Positions 60,155 through 64,000 of a stretch of DNA of 64,000 nt are shown in pieces. The DNA comes from Lodderomyces elongisporus (lineage: Eukaryota; Ascomycota; Pichiomycetes; Serinales; Debaryomycetaceae), in the NCBI RefSeq assembly GCF_030384665.1, contig NC_083679.1, positions 682,001-746,000 of the forward strand, in the 5' to 3' direction. The translations under genes and the position numbers were made by a program. Below the pieces are notes generated by a model. That model had not been told where the DNA came from. It made no database searches and was given only the letters and a program-made list of their open reading frames with translations. Each line of letters starts with the position of its first letter. The stretch's first letter is position 1.

Positions 60155-60896
60155 TCTAGAAAATAAGAAAATAAATAAAATAAAAAAAGATGACATTTAC
60201 TTCCTTTCACGTGACATGTCGTAAAAAGAAGAAGTTCACGACAGACTTAAAGATGACGTTGAAACTTGTCCTATCTGAAAAAAAAAAAAAAACATTTGAC
60301 TATACAATTTACAAAACCATTTGGTAGCATCTTTTTATTATTTCTATTCAACATACTATTTTTATTAGAGTACTATGGCTATACTGAAAACAACGGAATA
60401 AAAAATTATATAATAAAAATTATATAATAAAAAAAAGGAAATATAACATTACCTTTTTTGTGTTGTAAGGGAAAAGCTAAGCCTCAATTGTGACCTCATT
60501 TATTATCAAAGTCTCAAAAATATATTGCCAGCTGCTTCCCCTCCCCCACTTCCACTTCCACTTCCAATTCCACCATTAAAGACATAGACAACAAAAAATA
60601 ATTATTACTACTCCAACTACTCAAACTACAACTACAACAACATTGTGAGATAAATTGCACAATATTATTATCTACAATTATTTAGATCACACTTTTCAGA
60701 TACGATAAAAGAGGCTATATCAGCATAGATACTTTCACTTTATAGCATTTACCCCATCCAATCTACTTTTAACCTAACCCTCCTTCTCCCACCTCCAAAA
60801 TCAAGTTACCGCCTCGCTCCTCCCACATTAAATCAAAGTCATTCAAATCACACAACAACTGCGGCTACACAAGGAGTTTTGTTTTTTTTCAAAAAA

Positions 60897-60936
<40 letters not shown>

Positions 60937-61050
60937 ATTGGATAGATTTATAAATAGATTGTCACCTGGTGGTTTTTTTTTTTTTACTATTCCACACCAT
61001 TGCAACTACTCGAAACTAAACCTATTTACTTCTCACCTTAAAACAACAAA
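60155..61050. other. Spacer between HOT13 and RCN1
   Basis: This 896-bp spacer has AATTATATAATAAA repeats near 60403-60432, a TTCACGTGAC at 60208-60217, CCACTTCCA repeats near 60545-60570 and an (AAAG)10 array at 60893-60936 shortly before RCN1. No gene is seen. Confidence 0.45.
60893..60936. repeat. (AAAG)10 microsatellite
   Basis: Pure AAAG array about 115 bp upstream of the RCN1 start. Confidence 0.9.
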
Positions 61051-62085
61051 ATGTCGAGTCCCTCCAGATCACCTACATTGTCAACAGTTTCAAACTCATC
61101 TCCAAAGACTTCTATCATCATATCAAATCTAGACAAGGATGATTTCGTCAAACCAGCTAAAGATTGCACCAAACCACAATTGATTTCAAAGAAATTGTCA
61201 CTAGTAGACCAAATCAAATTAAGCGTATTGAACCACGACGAGAACGTAGTACAGCATATCACTTATTGGTCAGTATTACCCTTTCTACACCGAATAATTA
61301 TTATATTCGACAAGGAGTTTAATGCAAAAGCAAACTTGCAGTATTTGGACGAGCTATTATCGAAGCAATTTCCATACATAAAGCTTTCATTACAGGAAAA
61401 CTTGCTTCAAAAATCAAAGTCACAAGACCAAATCGATGGCGCAGCATATTCACTGACAGAAACCCACTTGAATGTCACCAAAAGCTTGGCAAACTTTAGA
61501 AGTTTCCATAACGACCCCAAAAACGAAGATGTCTCATCTTTAGCTTTTGCATCAGAGTATGTTGAGCCGGCACCAGCCCAGTTCAACGTCATCTCAGACT
61601 TGTCCAAGTTGGGTATAGATTTGAGCCAATACAACAGTGACGAACAATTGAACGAATTGAAACAAGACGAAGAGGAGTCCCGCGCCAACCAAGCCAACAA
61701 CACACAAAAGACATCGAGATCAGGGTCTATATCTGCAGCTGCAGCTGGCTCAAGATCTAGAAGTCCATCTTCGTTGTCACCGGTGTTACCCCAAGGTTCG
61801 CCTGCATTTGCATCGCCATCCCCATCCTCTACAACAACAGCAGCAACAACAACTGGATCGACTAATAGTGATATGCCAATGAGAAGAAGGTCTACAAAAA
61901 CACTATTCAAGCCGGACTTGAAAGTCAAAACTAGTGGAATCAGCAACAACAACAACAACAACAGTACTGGAGCAACAAATCTGAATGTTGAAGAACAGGC
62001 AAAAAGGAAAAAGTCTTTTCCATTCGATGAAGAGCTGGAGAATTTCCCATCTTCACCAACAATAACCTTAGATGAGACCTTTTAA
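61051..62085 (+). CDS. RCN1: Rcn1-like calcipressin, calcineurin regulator
   Basis: The 344-residue protein starts with a Ser-rich segment, then TSIIISNLDKDDF and YWSVLPFLHRIIIIFDKEFN, the two halves of the degenerate RRM of calcipressins (I-I-I-S-N-L and W-x-x-L-P-x-x-x-R-I-I-I-x-F). The C-terminus FPSSPTITLDETF carries the Ser-Pro motif and the ITLDE end used to dock calcineurin. Rcn1 both inhibits and, at low levels, assists calcineurin in the cytosol; the FxSSP Ser is a GSK3/MAPK-type site in the family. The middle is Ser/Ala/Thr/Asn-rich and longer than in S. cerevisiae (211 residues). Confidence 0.82.
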   Translation: MSSPSRSPTLSTVSNSSPKTSIIISNLDKDDFVKPAKDCTKPQLISKKLSLVDQIKLSVLNHDENVVQHITYWSVLPFLHRIIIIFDKEFNAKANLQYLDELLSKQFPYIKLSLQENLLQKSKSQDQIDGAAYSLTETHLNVTKSLANFRSFHNDPKNEDVSSLAFASEYVEPAPAQFNVISDLSKLGIDLSQYNSDEQLNELKQDEEESRANQANNTQKTSRSGSISAAAAGSRSRSPSSLSPVLPQGSPAFASPSPSSTTTAATTTGSTNSDMPMRRRSTKTLFKPDLKVKTSGISNNNNNNSTGATNLNVEEQAKRKKSFPFDEELENFPSSPTITLDETF

Positions 62086-62486
62086 ATGGACTCGTAGAGA
62101 TATAAGTAGAGATATAATTTTTGCATATATATATATATATATATATATAAATTGATACATGAATTGGTTTTTAACAGAGATTAGAGAGAGATAAAGAGAT
62201 TAAGAGATAAAGAGATAAAGTTGTATATTTCTTTTCTTAGTACATTCATGAATCTTGTTTGCGCGTATGGTAGCGCAAATACTTAAACACTATTGTTTGC
62301 CTACTTTTACACCGTCCAAAAAAAATCTAAAATTATAGTCGATATTTAGAGCGACGAGTGTTCAACACGCAATTCTATTGTAACAACACCATCAAATATA
62401 TCATTGCTTGTTGTTCTTCCCCCTTTTTTTTTTTTTTTACCTTTTCCCCCTTCAACCAAAGAAAAATTAAAAAAGGAAAGAAAACA
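62086..62486. other. Spacer between RCN1 and the Vps3844-like gene
   Basis: The (AT)n tract at 62126-62150 lies in the RCN1 3' region, followed by GATAAAGA repeats near 62190-62220 and a T12 run near 62424 just before the next ATG. No other feature is seen. Confidence 0.5.
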
Positions 62487-63794
62487 ATGAAAGTTTTTGG
62501 CTTGATAAGCTGGTCATTGCTATCATCTGTGGCCCTCGTTAGTGCCCATGACAAGCAACATACTGCTAAAATATATAGATTTGCCGACCAGACGACGAGC
62601 AACTCATTAAACACAATTGAGTTACCATTGAATGATGCAAAAATCTATCTCGATAATGTGCTAGGCAAAGACCAATCTAAAATTGATTTGCCTAGTAGTA
62701 GTAGTAGCAGCAGCAGCGGCGGCAGCGGCAGCGGTAGCAACGGTGATGCGCTTATCGATGCATTGAATGAACAATACGAATACCAGGAGAAACAGAATAA
62801 TAAACCTACGTTGGTGATTAATGTCAAAGGTGTTGATTTTGATGAATTTTCAAAACCCATTGTTCAAACTTCAGATAAAATCAACAAATATTTCAAAAAA
62901 CAAATGAAAGAAGATGGTGCAGGTGTTCGGAAATTGACTGATGAGTTGCTGATTATTTCCCAAAGAAAGTACCCTGAGTTGTATGCGCATTTCAAATACT
63001 TTCAAGAAAAGAAGGATTATATTTGGAAAGAGTTTACCCTTAATGGTGGAGCTGTTTCTGGTACTGGCTCTAAAGTTGGAAGTCAAAATGTTTTGAAGAA
63101 TCAATACAGTCCAATAAATGATCAATTATTCATCAATGAATTGGCAATGTTGATCCACTTGCAAGAGTTTGCACAAAAGGAGGCGCAAATTATTGACAAG
63201 TCAGATGTATTGTTAATCACATCATCATCGTTGTTATCTATTAGCCGTAAGATTGGCATGGAGGCTGAGACATTTATTCACGCCAAGCAAACTATTGTCA
63301 ATTTGCTCACCGCAATATTGAGTCAGAATTTCAATATTGTGGTGGTTGCTACCCCTACAACAATGCAAGACATTTCGCACTTACACAAGCGCTCAAGCGA
63401 ACTTGTCAAGAAAGCTTCTGCTTCAAACGTGTTCAAATACGGAACCAAAGAGGCATGTGAGGTGGGCACAAACAAGTGCAACTCGCACGGAGAATGTTCA
63501 AAATTGACAACGAAAAAGAGTAGTAAGAGAAAAGAAAATGCACAGGCGAATGAGGAAGAATGGGGATGTGTGTGTCAACCATCATTTAACAAAACCATTT
63601 CCAAAACAACTACATGGGTAGGCTATGATTGTAGCAAAAAGGATGTATCAGTTGAAGCTAATTTATTCTTGTGGACTACCATTGCTTTGCTCTTGGTCAC
63701 AGTTGGTGGAATCAAATTGATGATGAGTATTGGAAGTGGTCCATTACCTGGAGTTTTGGATGCAGCTACCCTTCCTGGTAAAAAGAATCTTTAA
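62487..63794 (+). CDS. Vps3844-like (DUF3844) ER/secretory membrane protein
   Basis: The 435-residue protein starts MKVFGLISWSLLSSVALVSA, a clear signal peptide with a likely cut after Ala20. The large lumenal part has a Ser/Gly run near residue 75 and two helical halves. Near residue 330 is a Cys-rich segment, CEVGTNKCNSHGECSKL then WGCVCQPSFNKT and WVGYDCSKKD, an EGF-like pattern typical of the DUF3844 family. One membrane segment follows near residues 392-412 (LWTTIALLLVTVGGIKLMMS), so it is type I with a short cytosolic tail ending GKKNL. The name comes from a family label; function is not known. The ATG at 62487 is used because the extended N-terminus would mask the signal peptide. Confidence 0.75.
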   Translation: MKVFGLISWSLLSSVALVSAHDKQHTAKIYRFADQTTSNSLNTIELPLNDAKIYLDNVLGKDQSKIDLPSSSSSSSSGGSGSGSNGDALIDALNEQYEYQEKQNNKPTLVINVKGVDFDEFSKPIVQTSDKINKYFKKQMKEDGAGVRKLTDELLIISQRKYPELYAHFKYFQEKKDYIWKEFTLNGGAVSGTGSKVGSQNVLKNQYSPINDQLFINELAMLIHLQEFAQKEAQIIDKSDVLLITSSSLLSISRKIGMEAETFIHAKQTIVNLLTAILSQNFNIVVVATPTTMQDISHLHKRSSELVKKASASNVFKYGTKEACEVGTNKCNSHGECSKLTTKKSSKRKENAQANEEEWGCVCQPSFNKTISKTTTWVGYDCSKKDVSVEANLFLWTTIALLLVTVGGIKLMMSIGSGPLPGVLDAATLPGKKNL

Positions 63795-64000
63795 AAAAAA
63801 AAAATCTAGATAAAATTGATAAAAAAACATACAAACTTCAAGTGAAATCAAATCAAGTTTAATTAAGTTTATAAAATATTGACAAAAATGCTCAATGCAT
63901 ATTGAGGCTATTCTGTATGTGTTTTTCTTTTGACGATTATCTCTGGGGGAATAAATAAATAAAGAAAGAAAAAAGAAAACGACGTTATTGGAATTGTTTT

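Overview
The window is AT-rich nuclear DNA of a budding yeast. Genes are single-exon apart from one small ribosomal-protein intron with yeast-type splice signals. Intergenic DNA is full of simple repeats, and regulator proteins carry long Gln, Asn, Ser and Thr runs. The proteins look most like those of the Candida/Lodderomyces (CUG-Ser) group. ENV7 holds direct support: a run of eight codons, six of them CTG, would be an implausible Leu run but becomes a Ser-rich linker if CTG is read as Ser. Residues described here come from the standard code, so any CTG-encoded Leu may be Ser in the cell.

Layout. Bases 1-9495 hold a gene cut by the left edge, YAR1 (Rps3 chaperone), SUI3 (eIF2 beta), an SRA1-domain-like protein, the ENV7 kinase and the RBD2 rhomboid protein. 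Bases 9496-23090 hold INP1 (peroxisome retention), TOM40 (mitochondrial import), PFK2 (phosphofructokinase beta) and CIN2 (tubulin cofactor C). A 3.2-kb LTR element with identical LTRs and a 5-bp target duplication sits between TOM40 and PFK2. Bases 23330-31049 hold RIM15 (nutrient and quiescence kinase) and a Cys3/Met4-type bZIP factor. After a 3.7-kb gene-free stretch come RTF1 (Paf1 complex), RPS28 (split by an intron right after its ATG), HAT2, OGG1, RPP1, YAE1, a Ras-like P-loop protein, MAM33 and a CLB2-type mitotic cyclin (34779-50167). A 3.6-kb gene-free stretch leads to an unrecognised Ser/Thr-Pro-rich protein with a KEN motif. A 5.1-kb gene-free stretch then precedes HOT13, RCN1 and a Vps3844-like membrane protein.

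The genes do not form one pathway. YAR1, SUI3, RPS28, RPP1 and YAE1 serve ribosome assembly and translation. TOM40, MAM33 and HOT13 act in mitochondria. RIM15, CLB2, the bZIP factor and probably the KEN-motif protein are regulators, and the last three have the longest 5' flanks. Gene order recalls two S. cerevisiae blocks (YPL236-246 and YMR203-205), so the left third is ancestral microsynteny in which the retroelement is a recent arrival.

The strongest novelties are the non-autonomous retroelement, a possible Tbf1-type-promoter ncRNA between RTF1 and RPS28, the acidic HAT2 tail, the Ras-like protein with lost G motifs and the KEN-motif protein. No tRNA, rRNA or CRISPR array was found.
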